Source: Diphasiastrum complanatum
Lineage: Eukaryota > Streptophyta > Lycopodiopsida > Lycopodiales > Lycopodiaceae
Assembly: GCA_029204225.1 (NCBI GenBank)
Contig: CM055103.1
Coordinates: 25,000,656-25,064,655, forward strand
Reading direction: 5' to 3'
DNA: 64,000 bases
Under the pieces are notes generated by a model, which saw only the letters and a program-made list of their open reading frames with translations, was not told where the DNA came from and searched no databases. Position 1 is the first letter of the stretch; the number at the start of each line of letters is the position of its first letter. The position numbers and the translations under genes were made by a program. Shown here piece after piece: positions 37,301-49,300 of the stretch.

Positions 37301-40300
37301 GTTTGACCAGTCAACCCTGACATGTGTCATTCACTGGACCAAGTGTCCTATTGGCAAATGACAGTGTCATGTTGACTAGTCAACTCATACTTTTTAGGAG
37401 GTCAGTGCAGCCACCCCTAATTAATGACCCAGTACGCTACACCAAAGCAACATGCAACTCAGAGGCTCAAAAGCTCAATTAACAGTTTTATTTACTTAAT
37501 TGTTACAAAGGCCACCACAAGCTAATAACTTAGCCATTTCTGTATTTACAAAAGTACATTTGTCAATAAAACAGCAAAAAACTGGGACAGGGAATGAAAG
37601 TTGTAACAACAATCTAAAAGCAACCTTTAAGCAACCTAAAAGCAATTGCCTAATTGATGTCTCTATATACGATAAAAGCACACAACGCCTATCAATAGCA
37701 AAACTTGTGCTCCAAATCAAGTACAAGAATCTCGAACTTGAGTCTAACTAAAGTCTAACTTGACTTTACTAAATATAGGTAAAGGCCGCTAGTTAGCACG
37801 CAGGCATCACCCAATAGTCCTAATTAATCCTAGTTAAAACTTTCAGTTTGATTTGCATGGGGGGGGGGGGGGGGGTGTTGTTAGTTATGTAGTTTGTTTT
37901 TTTTTTTTTTCAATGCTTATTTGAGAGGCTTATAAAGTCCTTTGGTTTTCGATTTTTAATAGAAGTTAAGCAATTGCTTAAAACAGAAAATTTTTGCAAA
38001 ACATTCAAGTTACTTTGATGTGCATTTAGCAAGTTTAATGGTATTATTGTTTAAAAGCACGAAACTTTCATAAAATGGTATATATGAATTTTGGCTTTCA
38101 TAATACCCGTAATTCATAGAATCCGTGAACCATGGACGGTTCACCACGGTTCTTGGAATCGTATGGTTCACAAAGTCTGGTTCCAAGAACCAAAATAAAT
38201 AATTAATTAATTGACTTTTTTAGGGGTTTTAGGGGCTAAAGAGCATAAAAAAAATTAATTCATTAATTACATGAAGCGTACCACGGTCCATGAACTGTGG
38301 TACGCTTCACTGTACGGTACTTGGAACCGTGGGTTCTATGCCGTAATTAAGCTTGTATTGAGTGGAAATTCTTTTGTTTTTCCTAGGCACATGGCAACAA
38401 ATGAAGTTCCAACTATGGAGGATGATTTTCCCGTTTCACCCGATGGGGGTGACCCACTTGACTCAAACTCATTGCTACACACTTTAAGCAAGGCAGTGTT
38501 GGAACTTCATCAAAGTAACAAACAAAGAGATAATTAATTGCAAATTTGTTTAACCAATTGCAAACCCTTAATTCACAAAACTTGGGCTACCAACCGGATG
38601 TTTTCACTGGTGAAATAAAATATAAGCACCTAGAAGTCGTAGAAGACTGGATAAATCATTGGTCTAGCACTTTAGCTTGCACAACATCCCGGAAGAGAAG
38701 CGAATCATCTGTTTTGTTGTTTCTTGAGGGCAAAGCCTCCTCTTGGTGGAGCTACCCTACTGTTTGATTCAGGAAGTACTCACAACTTTTTAAATGCTCG
38801 GCTTGTGTAGAAGCTTCAGGTGCCCACCATGGCCAATGATCACCGTTATGTGGTCCATCTAACCTCGGGGTCGGACACAAAAGTTTGGGACGTCAAAGTC
38901 CCTAATTTGGAGCTTCGGATGCAAGATTATGCTGAGCGGCTTGACTTCCATGTTATGAACCTTGATAGAACTGATGTAATCCTAGGATATGAATGGTTTT
39001 TTGATAAATCAGATTTCTTGGAAATAGATTTTAAAAACCATATGTTGGTATTTAAAGATAAGTTTGATAAGATTGTCTCTATTCTGGAGAGACTTATGTA
39101 ATCCCATCGTCGATGGTTTTCTCGGCAGAAGTTGTGGAAAAAATGCATGATTTTGAGTATGAGCTTTTTCATCTTGTTTTAAAATCCGAGTGCATTGTGA
39201 TATAAGTGATAATGTAAATGTGTTTTCTTGTTTAACACCAAAAATTCTCATCAAGAACAACTTTTAATGCAAGATTTAAAACAAGACTTCAATGATGTTT
39301 TTCCTAAACAATTACCTTATGGCCTACCACCCGCTCGATCGTTGGATCATAAGATAGATTTATTGCCCGGTAGTCTCCCCATTTTCAGACAACCTTATAG
39401 GTTTAGTCAAAAGGAAGAGGGAAAAGTGGCTAGGCAAATCGAGGAATACCTTAGGATGGGACACATCACACCAAGTGAGTCCCCATGGGGAGCGCCCATT
39501 CTTCTTAAGAGTAAGAAGGTTGGCGGTTTCCGGTTATGTGTGGACTACAAGGGTCTAAACAAACTTACCGTAAAAAATAAATACCCCTTACCTAGGATAG
39601 ATGATCTCATAGATCGATTGAATGGAGCGAAATACTTCACAAAAATCGATCTTTGTACGGGATATCATCAGATTAGGATACATCTAGATGATGTATCTAA
39701 GACCGGTTTTAGGACGAGATTTGGCCATTACGAGTTCCTAGTCCTACCTTTTGGGTTGACTAATGCTCTGGCAACTTTCTAGAAAATGATGAACGACTTG
39801 TTTCGTCCATATTTGGGGAAGGCCGTAGTTTAGATGATGTTTTGATCTATAGTAAAACACTAAAAGAGTACGTAAAGCATTCCGTACTATCTTACGTATT
39901 TTAAGACAAGAGAAGCTTTACACTAAAGAATCAAAGTGTGAATTCTTTAAGAAGGAACTTCTTTACCTTGGTCATAAGATCACCTCTTTTGGGATCAAGA
40001 TTGACAAGGAGAAGGTAAAAACGGTTGTAGAATGACCAATTCCTCAAACGGTCAATGAGCTGAAGTCATTTTTGGGTTTCACCGTATTTTTTCGTAAGTT
40101 TGCAGAGGACTATTCTAAGATTGCCGCACCTCTCAACAATTTGTTGAATGGGGTGAAAAGTCAGAAAGGAAGGCTAAGCCCTCCCTTTAAATGGAATGAG
40201 AAATTGGATGCGAGTTTTCATAAACTCAAGCTTCTAATTGTCTCAGCTCCCGTTTTGAGAATAGCGGTCCAGATATTCCATTCGTCATTAATACTGACGC

Positions 40301-43300
40301 AAGTGATACGGCTATTGGAGCTGTTCTCTTACAAGAGGGCCATCCCGTTACTTTTGAGAGCAAAAAGTTAACCAATGCACAAGTCAAGTATACAATGCAA
40401 GAAAAATATCTTTTTCCGATGATCCATGCATTGAGATCATGGAGACATTACCTGTATGGTAATAAGTTCGTGGTTATCACCAACCTCTAAAATATTTTTG
40501 CAATCAAAATGATAAGGCCCGATGGGCAGAACTCATGCAGGAATTCAGCTTTGAAGTGGGGTATATCAAAGGAACCACTAATCGGATAGCTGATGCACTT
40601 AGTCGAATTGGTGAAGTGAACGAGCATTCCTTCATTGAGATCAACACAGATTTTTATCTCTCCCTGAAAGGTCTTTGTGAGAAAGACCCACATTTTGGAC
40701 CAATCTGGAAGAGGGTTCTAGCAGTTACATCAAGCAAGGCTGATTTGCATGGTGATCAGTCTAAGAGAAAGGATAAAAAGAGTGTTGATGACTTCTCTAT
40801 CCATAATGGACTATTGTTCAGGAAAGGGAAGGTTTGTGTGCCTGATGTGGATGCTATAAAAAAGAGAATTTTTTATGAGTGTCATGACTCACCATGTGCG
40901 GGGCATCCAGGCATACATCGTACTCTAGATTTGGTACGAAGGGATTTTATTGGCCAAAACTTAAGCCCTTTGTCGAATCTTATGTGGTCAAGTGTGACCA
41001 ATGTCAGTTGAATAAGGACAAACGCCTTAAGGCTGGTAGATTGTTACATCTACTGCATATCCTAGATAAGAGATGGGATAACATTTCCATGGATTTCATG
41101 GATGGGTTATTGCGGACGAATAAACAAAATGATGCAATTTGGGTAGTGGTTGATTGTCTTACCAAATTGGCTAGGTTTATTCCTTAAAAAGACCACCGGA
41201 AAGGCTTTTGATTTAGCTCAGATATTTGTTGAGCGTTTGTTTAGGCTTTATGGATTACCAAGAGACATTGTGAGCGATTGCGATCTGAGGTTCACCGGTC
41301 AACTTTGGTTGGCCGTGTTTGCTAAACTACAGATGACATTGAGCTTGAGTTTTTTTTATCATCCCGAGATAGATGGCCAGACGAAAAGAACAAATCAAAC
41401 GATGGAACAAATGCTTCGTGGATTCGGCTACAGGTTATAGCCCATTCATGCTTATGTATGGTTTTGAGCCTAGATCACCAATCTCCATAGAGACTCGTAC
41501 GATCAAGTTTCAGAAAGTAGCAGATTTCCTGCACAATATGCAAGAAATGCTACAGATAGCACGTGAGAATGTCCAGAGCGACATTATGCTAATCTGAAAA
41601 GATCGCCTCGAGACTTTCAAGTGCGGGATTAGGTATATTTACGAATACCGAAGAATTCTAGCGTAATGAGTACTGGCAAGCATTACAAATTGTCCGATAG
41701 ATATAGAGGACCGTATCAAATCTTGAAAAAGATTGGATGTTTGGCTTACCAATTGGACCTCTCGGAAGGAACACAAGTGCACCCGGTTTTTCACGTAAGT
41801 CGACCCAAAAAGAATCTACATGAAGGGGAACATCTTGGTTCTAGAGACCAAATGGACCTGTTGGATGAATCATCGAGTGTGACTCGACTTGAACCCAAAA
41901 AGATCTTGGATACAAGAACTAAACGATTGAGGAATCGTATAGTTACGAGCATCTGGTTTGATGGAAAGGTTGCACAGACAATGGTGATTCCTGGGAATAG
42001 AAAGGTAGCCTGAAACGGAACTTCCCTGGCTTTAAGTTCTGAGGTCAAAACTTGAATAAGGGGGGAAGAATGTCATGCCCACGACTGATCTCGGATTGAT
42101 TATCCCGTTAGAGGTCAGTAGGCCTACCTCGACCCATAAGTTAATTATGATTATGAGGGGTTTGGGGCCCTCATATGGTCATAATCAATGGTTGGAGGCC
42201 TAAACTCATGATGGTGGACTTTTATGGGCTGCATAGGTGTCCAATGAGGTGTCACAGTGCACTACTAGTGGTGCATGGGCCTTGGAGGGTATAACTATAC
42301 CCATTGGGCTCTCACTAGTGCATGCTTGTGTTAGAGTCCAGTTACGACTCTATCATGACCTCGGCCCGACCGGTTACCAAAGGGCCTGAGGCCAAGTATT
42401 GGCAAGGGCCGGTGACCGAGGAGGACATCTGTCCCAAGTTGGGACCGGTGCGTCACGAGCAGTGACCCGGTGTGGCCGCCTGACAAGTTGTCAGAGATGC
42501 GGTGTGTCTTGACCGTCGGGACCCTAGCCCTCAGTGACGAGATGCTAGCCGGCAAGTAGTCGGGGTGACCAAGAGGGTCACAGGTCCTTGGCGGGGCACG
42601 GGGGTGGTACCCTATGAGTCACTCAGTATTCACAGGTCACAGGGGCCAGGCATGCCAAGTGGACTGATCACCCACAGGTGGATGCCATGTGCCAGTTGAC
42701 GGGAATAGCAGGTAGGACTCAAGGAGGGGGTGCCTATGGTTGGGAGGTTCATTCTACACACCGGCTTCTAGGATTCACGAGCTTGGAGAGACTGGCTTGT
42801 GACAATTGGTATCAGAGCCTCGTTCTAGAGAGAGAAAACGTCGTTCTAGAGAGAGAAAGTGTAGAAATTGTCAGATTTTGCTTGTTTTTGAAGGATTTTT
42901 GAGGGAGAAAACATGGGAGACAGATTGGAGAAGAAAGGTGGGCCTCCATCACTGATCTACACATCTTTTCGGAGTTGTTTCAGCGATTTCTAGCAGGGAA
43001 AATTGGGCATACTTTGTTCCTACAGCTCCAGCACATTTTTTCAGAAGGATTTTCGCTCGTAACTTTCCGGAACCTTCTCAGATCCTGATCAGATTTTGGG
43101 AGCATGTTCCTAGTATCCATAGCGATCCTATAGAGCCATCATACGCCGGTTTTGGAGCAGATTTGCCTCTGTTTCACTAAAAAGTCGGTTTCCAAGCAAA
43201 AAAACAGGTCAGATTTTTGGATTGGACATAACTTCTCCGATTGATCTCCAAATTCTGTTGTTAAAGTTTCAGATTGGGCCTAGTAGGAGGGCGACCTACT

Positions 43301-46300
43301 GCCAATTGACCGTTCGTGAAAAGCTTTTGAAGAAATTCGACGTCAACCAGCCCGCTTTTTTTCCTTTTTTTTTCAGCTTTCAAGCCGATTTGGTGCCCAA
43401 AAAAAGTTCTTTACCAACTTTTGTACCAGCGTAGGACGCAAGGGAAGTACTACCTGTCCTTGGCTTTGTTACTTTCCAGTTGCCTTTTGTCTTTTTCAAT
43501 TCTAAATTATCAATAGGCTGAACATTTCCTTTTTCCTGACTGTGTTTCAATAAGTGCAATTTCTAGCTTGATTCCGTGTTTTTGTTTCATAATGGAAGAT
43601 GATAGAGTTGATATTCCGCTCAGTCCACCTGTTGCTCTTCTATCACCATCACCCAGCCTTGTGCTTAGTCCTACCCATAATCTGCCTACAGTGGCTGCCC
43701 GTTCGCCTGCTGGTACTTCCCCTTCTGTGCAAGCTCGCATGGATAGTGTGGAAAAGACCGTCGCAGAGATGCGAGCGATGATGGTAGCTGGTGGTTATGC
43801 GTCTTCCTCGCAGTATGCTCCACCTTATCCGTCTTCTGTTGTTCGTCCTATGTTACCTCCACCCTATCCAGAAGACAAAGATATTAAACCTACCCGTTTC
43901 ACTGGAAACACTCCCCAACGCAATACTGATATCGTAGATCAGTGGTTGCATAAGTGGGAAGAGTTTTTTGATTTGAAGCAGTCCCCAACTGATGAGGGTT
44001 GGCGGGTCCGCAAAGCTGCTTACCATTTCACTGATTTTGCTGACAGGTGGTGGCGTAAATTGTTGAAGTCTAATCAGGCTCCATCCACCTGGCTTGAGTT
44101 TAAGCGAGCACTTTGAAGCGCAAGGCGGGATCTCCTTTGGCTCATCAGGCTTACAATAAGTCTCCTCTCAGTCCAAAACAAAGGGACAAGGCCAAGAAAG
44201 ACAGATTATGCTTTTTTTGTCTTGGCAAGCATCTTGTCAAAGATTGTCCTCGCCGCAACATGAAGCTCCATGTTTTACAACAACGTCAAGATAAGGACAA
44301 GGATGAGGAAGGCTCATTAGTAAGCGACGATGAGTAGGCAGCCTGTATAGTTTTTCTTTCTTTTGCATGTATATAAAGTTTGGACATGAGGGTTTGTCTC
44401 ATGTTTTAAAAGGGGGGGGAGACCATTTGTTGAGGGTCCTCTTGTTACCTGTATGCAAATAAAGAGAATGGAGATTCAGTATTTGTGGTTGTGTTATGTG
44501 AATGTTGATTCCAATTTTGATTCTTATCTTGGTAATAATCAGATAAGCTCACTCACTAATAAATCACAAGAAGCTTCATTTACTTTTGCATCCCCTAGTG
44601 CACATGCATTTGCATTACAGCCTAGATGTGACCCAGCAAGTGAGTTGGAGAAGTCCATTCGCACGCAGTTTAAACACGTGCTAATTAGTAATATGCCAGA
44701 GGGATTGCCGCCTAGTCGGAACGTTGATCATCGTATTGAGCTCGTTCCAGGGGCAAGTCCAGTATGTAGGCCTCCTTATAGGATGAGCCTAAAAGAGGAA
44801 GAGGAAGTCAGAAAGATGTTGGAGGAGTATCTCAAGCTGGGGTACATCCGTCCGAGTTATTCACCTTTCGCCTCTCCTATTTTACTTGTTAAGAAAAAGG
44901 ATGGTAGTTTCCGGATGTGTGTAGATTACGGGGGATTGGATAAGATCGCTGTAAAGCACAGGTATCCGATGCCCAGGATTGATAATCTACTGGATGCGTT
45001 GCAAGGTGCAACCATTATCAGTAAGATAGATCTCAAAAGTGGATACCATCAAATACGGATTCGAGATGAAGACGGCCTTCCGAACCCGTTTTGGTCATTA
45101 TGAATTTTTGGTTATGCCATTTGGGTTAACCAATGCCCCAGCCACGTTCATGATGCCCATGAATGATGTCTTGCGAGACTATATGGGCAAGTTTGTCGTC
45201 AATTTTATTGACGATATATTGGTTTTTAGTAAAGCGGTCGAGGAGCATGAGGTTCATCTCAAGACCGTTTTGGGCAAGTTACAAGCTTCTGTCTTGTATG
45301 CCAATGCTCAAAGACAGAGTTGTGTAAGACTCATGTCGAGTATTTGGGTCACGTAGTGACAGCTGAGCGTTTTTTGGTTGACCCAGCCAAGGTGATTGTG
45401 GTTAAGAAGTGGCCGAGGCCTGCCGATATACGCCAATTACAATCTTTCTTATGTTTATGCAAGTTCTACCGGCAGTTCGTTAGGAACTATTCCAAGGTAG
45501 CTGCTCCTTTGATGGACCAGTTACGGAAAAACAGCACTGTAGATCGGTGGGTTGCTGAAGCTCAGCACAAGTTTGAGAACTTGATGGAGGCGCTGGCCAT
45601 GGCTCCAGTTCTCAAGTTTGTTGATACCCAGAAACCGTTTGACCTAGAGACGGATGCAAGTGGCATTGTCGTAGGTGCAGTGTTGAGCCAAGATGGTATA
45701 CCCGCACAGGAGCAAGAGCTGTATGCGAGTACATGCGCTCAAGGTGTGGAGACATTATTTATATGGCGCCGAATTTTATGTGTACACAGATCATTATACT
45801 TTAAAGTATTTTGCATTCAGCCAGATTTGTAAGGCCGCCAAGCTTGGTGGGCCGAGCTGATGCAGGAATTTCATTTGGAAATTCGCTTCCGAGGAGGGAA
45901 GGAAAATGTGGTCGCTGATGCACTATCGTTGGTACTGCATCAGATGAGCGTTGCCTGTAGTTGACAGTGATCTCATGGAGGAGATCAAGAGGGCTCAACA
46001 AAAGGACCCACATTGTCAGTGTGTGTAGCCTATGCATGCAAGTTAGTAGACCAAGTGGAAGAGTCAGCCTCGCCTGTCGCTTCTGTAGAGGAACACACCA
46101 GTACTTATTTGACATACACCGTGAAGGAACGTATGTAGTTGAGAAAATAGAAAAGTATTCGTGCCAGACGTGAAGGATCTTCATCGTAAGATACTTCATG
46201 AATGCCATGATAGTCCCTGCGCAGGGCATCCTGGTATTGATAAGACTAGTGAGCTTTTGAGACGGCATTATTTCTGGCCACGATTGCAGCGGGATGTAAG

Positions 46301-49300
46301 AGAGTACGTCCAGCGTTGCACGGCTTGTCAGGTGAACAAGGCCGAGAGAGTAAGTCCTCCGGGCTTGCTACATCCACTTAAGATACCTACATGAAGGTGG
46401 GAAAGCATCTCTATGGATTTTATTGTTGGGCTACCCAAGACCCAGAATGGATTCAATTTCGTTATGGTAGTGGTAGACAGGTTTTCTAAGATGGCTCACT
46501 TCATCGCAACGACCAAGAAGGTCACAGCTCCGCAAGTGGCTGAGTTGCTCTCTCTCTCTCTCGGGCGTGGATCCTGTCTCAGATCTCTCTCTCTCTCGGG
46601 CGCGGAAATCTCAGAACTTTCAAGACTGAAACTCTATTGCGAGGAGTAGGGCGTCCGACGAGCAGGTAACGAGTTTTTTTTTTTTTTTGAAAACGGTTCG
46701 AACAGCAAAAAAACGGTTTGAACCGGACCTTTTCGAAAAGGACTTTCGAATCGCGGTTCTTTCAACGAATCGCAATTCGACACAACATTGGTCTGGCCTA
46801 ATGCGTGCAAGATAGTCAACCAAACAAAAATTCGGCTTCGTCTATCACTTCTATAGAGACATACACCATGAAGGAAGGTATCTAACATACACCATGAAGG
46901 AAGGTATGTTGTTAAGAAATGGAAAGGTATTCGTGCAAGACGTGAAGGATCTTTTTCATATGTAGGGCACCCTGGTGTTGATAACACCAGTGAGCTTGTT
47001 TCTGGTATTATTTCTGGCCACGACTATAGGGAGACGTAAGTGAGTACGTCCAACGTTGCACGGCTTGTCAAGTGAACAAGGCCGAGAGAGTAAGTCCTCC
47101 ATGCTTACTATATCTACTTGAGATACCTACAAGAAGGTGGAAAAGCATCTCTATGGATTTTATTGTTGGTCTACCAAGGTGTTACGAGCTCGTGACCAGT
47201 GCCGAACCCTAGAGAACACAGATAGGTCAGATACCACAGTCAGGGTCGTGTCCAGCATACATGACCAACAGGGCAAGACAGTGTGAGTAGTGTGCCCCAG
47301 CACGGTCCATAGCCATGGCGGGCCTAACACAACCTAGGGACCCCGTCAACAGGATAGGGCCCCCAGTTGGGTCCCGACGTGCAGTCGGCCACGTCAGTGC
47401 CACGTGGCCGACACTTGGCAGTTGCATGCTACCAGTCCTCACACTGGGCTAGGAGGGGCTTACTCTATATCAGGGAGTAGGCAAGGTTGGGTGGATCAGT
47501 TAGTGTTTGCCCTACTGTGGTGTTAGGATCTATTACACAAGGACCCAAGCCATCTCCATCCTAGGGAGTTCAGGAGCAGCAATAGAGAAAGCTATCAGAA
47601 GATAGGAAATATTTCTCATATTCTCAGAAAAGAATAGAGAAGGAAAATCGTTGTAGGACCAGCTTTAAAAATCCTTCAATTTGCTAGAATTTTCAGTAGT
47701 TTGGAGGAGAATTGTCTGGTACAGCTTCAGCGCTGTTAGATCAGCTTTCCTCTCTGATTTTGAGGATGTCTTTCTCGAATTTCAGAGTGGAAAGCAGATC
47801 CATCGCTGTGAAATCAACGACCTTTTTCTGATTTTCTAGTGAAATCTTTGTGAGTCTAAGCGGATTTCAAGGCAAAAAGTAGTAGCAGGACCAGCGCTGG
47901 ACAGGGAAGAGAAAGGAGTCAAAACTCATTTCTGTTTTGCAAGATTTTCAGAGGTTTGGGCATCAAATTTTCTTGCCACAGATCAGTGAGCAGGGTGCCA
48001 TCGAAAATCCAGAATTTGGAGTAGTTTTTTGGCTTCAAACTTGTTTTTTTTGAGCCCCACGTCTGCAAACAGAGCAATGCACAACTCCACTCAAGAAACC
48101 GGAAATCTTGGTACCATTTTGGAGCCACAAACGGGGATTTTCCGGGACAGCAAGTCTGAAATCTTGGGTAAAAGAGCTGAGAGGGTTCCTCTTCGTAATT
48201 TCTTTGGAAGTACAGTCCTCAGAAACAGCTAAGTCATCTTTCCTTTCCCTTGTACAGTTGTAAATTAGTCTTTTAGACTTTGTTTTCTTTTCCTTCAGAA
48301 GTTAAGGTAGCTCTCTTTCAGTTCCGAAGATGACCACTCCTCAGGGACCTGATCAACCCCCGGAGAGAGGCTTCGACGAACTTGAAACAGAAGCCTTGGC
48401 TTACAGTAAAGGGAAGGAACCCATGGAATTGGAAGAACAAGAACCATTCGCCGAAGAACTCGACGAACTGGTTACCAAGGAGCAGTTTCTCCACTTGGTA
48501 ACAGAAGTGGAAGAGGGCGAGACAGCAGCCACTTTCTGAGCAGCCTCCTCAGAAAGACTTTCAATTTAAAAAGAAATTTTTAAAAAGAAAGAATCAAGAT
48601 AAATTTAAAAGTGAAGCTCCTCAGAAACGCCCTTCACTCATACAGCCCTTAAAACTAGAAGATTTTGAGAAAGCCAAACAAGAACGTTTGTGCTTTGTGT
48701 GTATGGGCAAGGGACACACAGTCAGACAGTGTCCCAAGGGGCCTTTCACTAAAAAAGATAAAAAAGATAAGAAACAAGTTCATCTTGTTCAGACTATAAG
48801 TTTCCCCAGTGACTCGGCAGCTTCCGAGATCAAAGTGTATCATGAAGATCATGAACACTGTTGCCAGCTAACCTCTGCAATGCTAGCGAGACCCTTCAGC
48901 TTTGGGCCGCATGACCTAGTACGTATGCATGGGAAAGTCGGTAACCAATCAGTAAGAGTTATGGTTGATGATGGGGCAACCCATAATTTCATCAACTACA
49001 CCCTAGTTAAAAAGCTTAAACTACAAGAAGTACCTAGTCAACATAGGTACATAGTTTCATTAGCGAAGGGTGAAGATAAAAAAATATGGGAAACTATGGT
49101 AAGTAATTTGAATCTTAGTATTCAGGGGTACCAAGATGAAATAAACTTTTAGATAATGCACCTGGATCGCACAGATATTGTTCTCGGGAGAGATTGGCTC
49201 TACAGTTTAGGACCTTCCCTCCACAGAAACTATTAGGAGAACACCCTCAGCTTCCATCATAAAGGCCGAGAGATCCAGTTGCATGGGGAGCATGATGTTC

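Larger units (their letters stand above)
34656..37826 (-). mobile_element. Minus-strand LTR element with decayed copia-like body
   Basis: Two related LTRs (34656-35076 and 36745-37826; the second is split by a solo LTR) flank about 1.67 kb. The right LTR is followed on the minus strand by TGGTATCAAAGC (36744-36733), a one-base variant of the initiator-Met PBS, so it is the 5' LTR. The body has no long frame. Two minus-strand spots resemble the copia RT active-site region (FMDDILFVS near 35500; [12 protein letters not shown] near 36040). It lies in the large intron of the CHR10-like gene. Confidence 0.6.
38391..42070 (+). mobile_element. Ty3 chromovirus family C, broken
   Basis: Gag remnant, protease, RT-RNase H and integrase are in normal Ty3 order on the plus strand, followed by a polypurine tract (aataaggggggaagaa, 42055-42070) and an LTR. 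Frameshifts and stops occur in every domain and the nucleocapsid is deleted. No 5' LTR is recognisable; a fold-back element lies just upstream. Confidence 0.85.
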
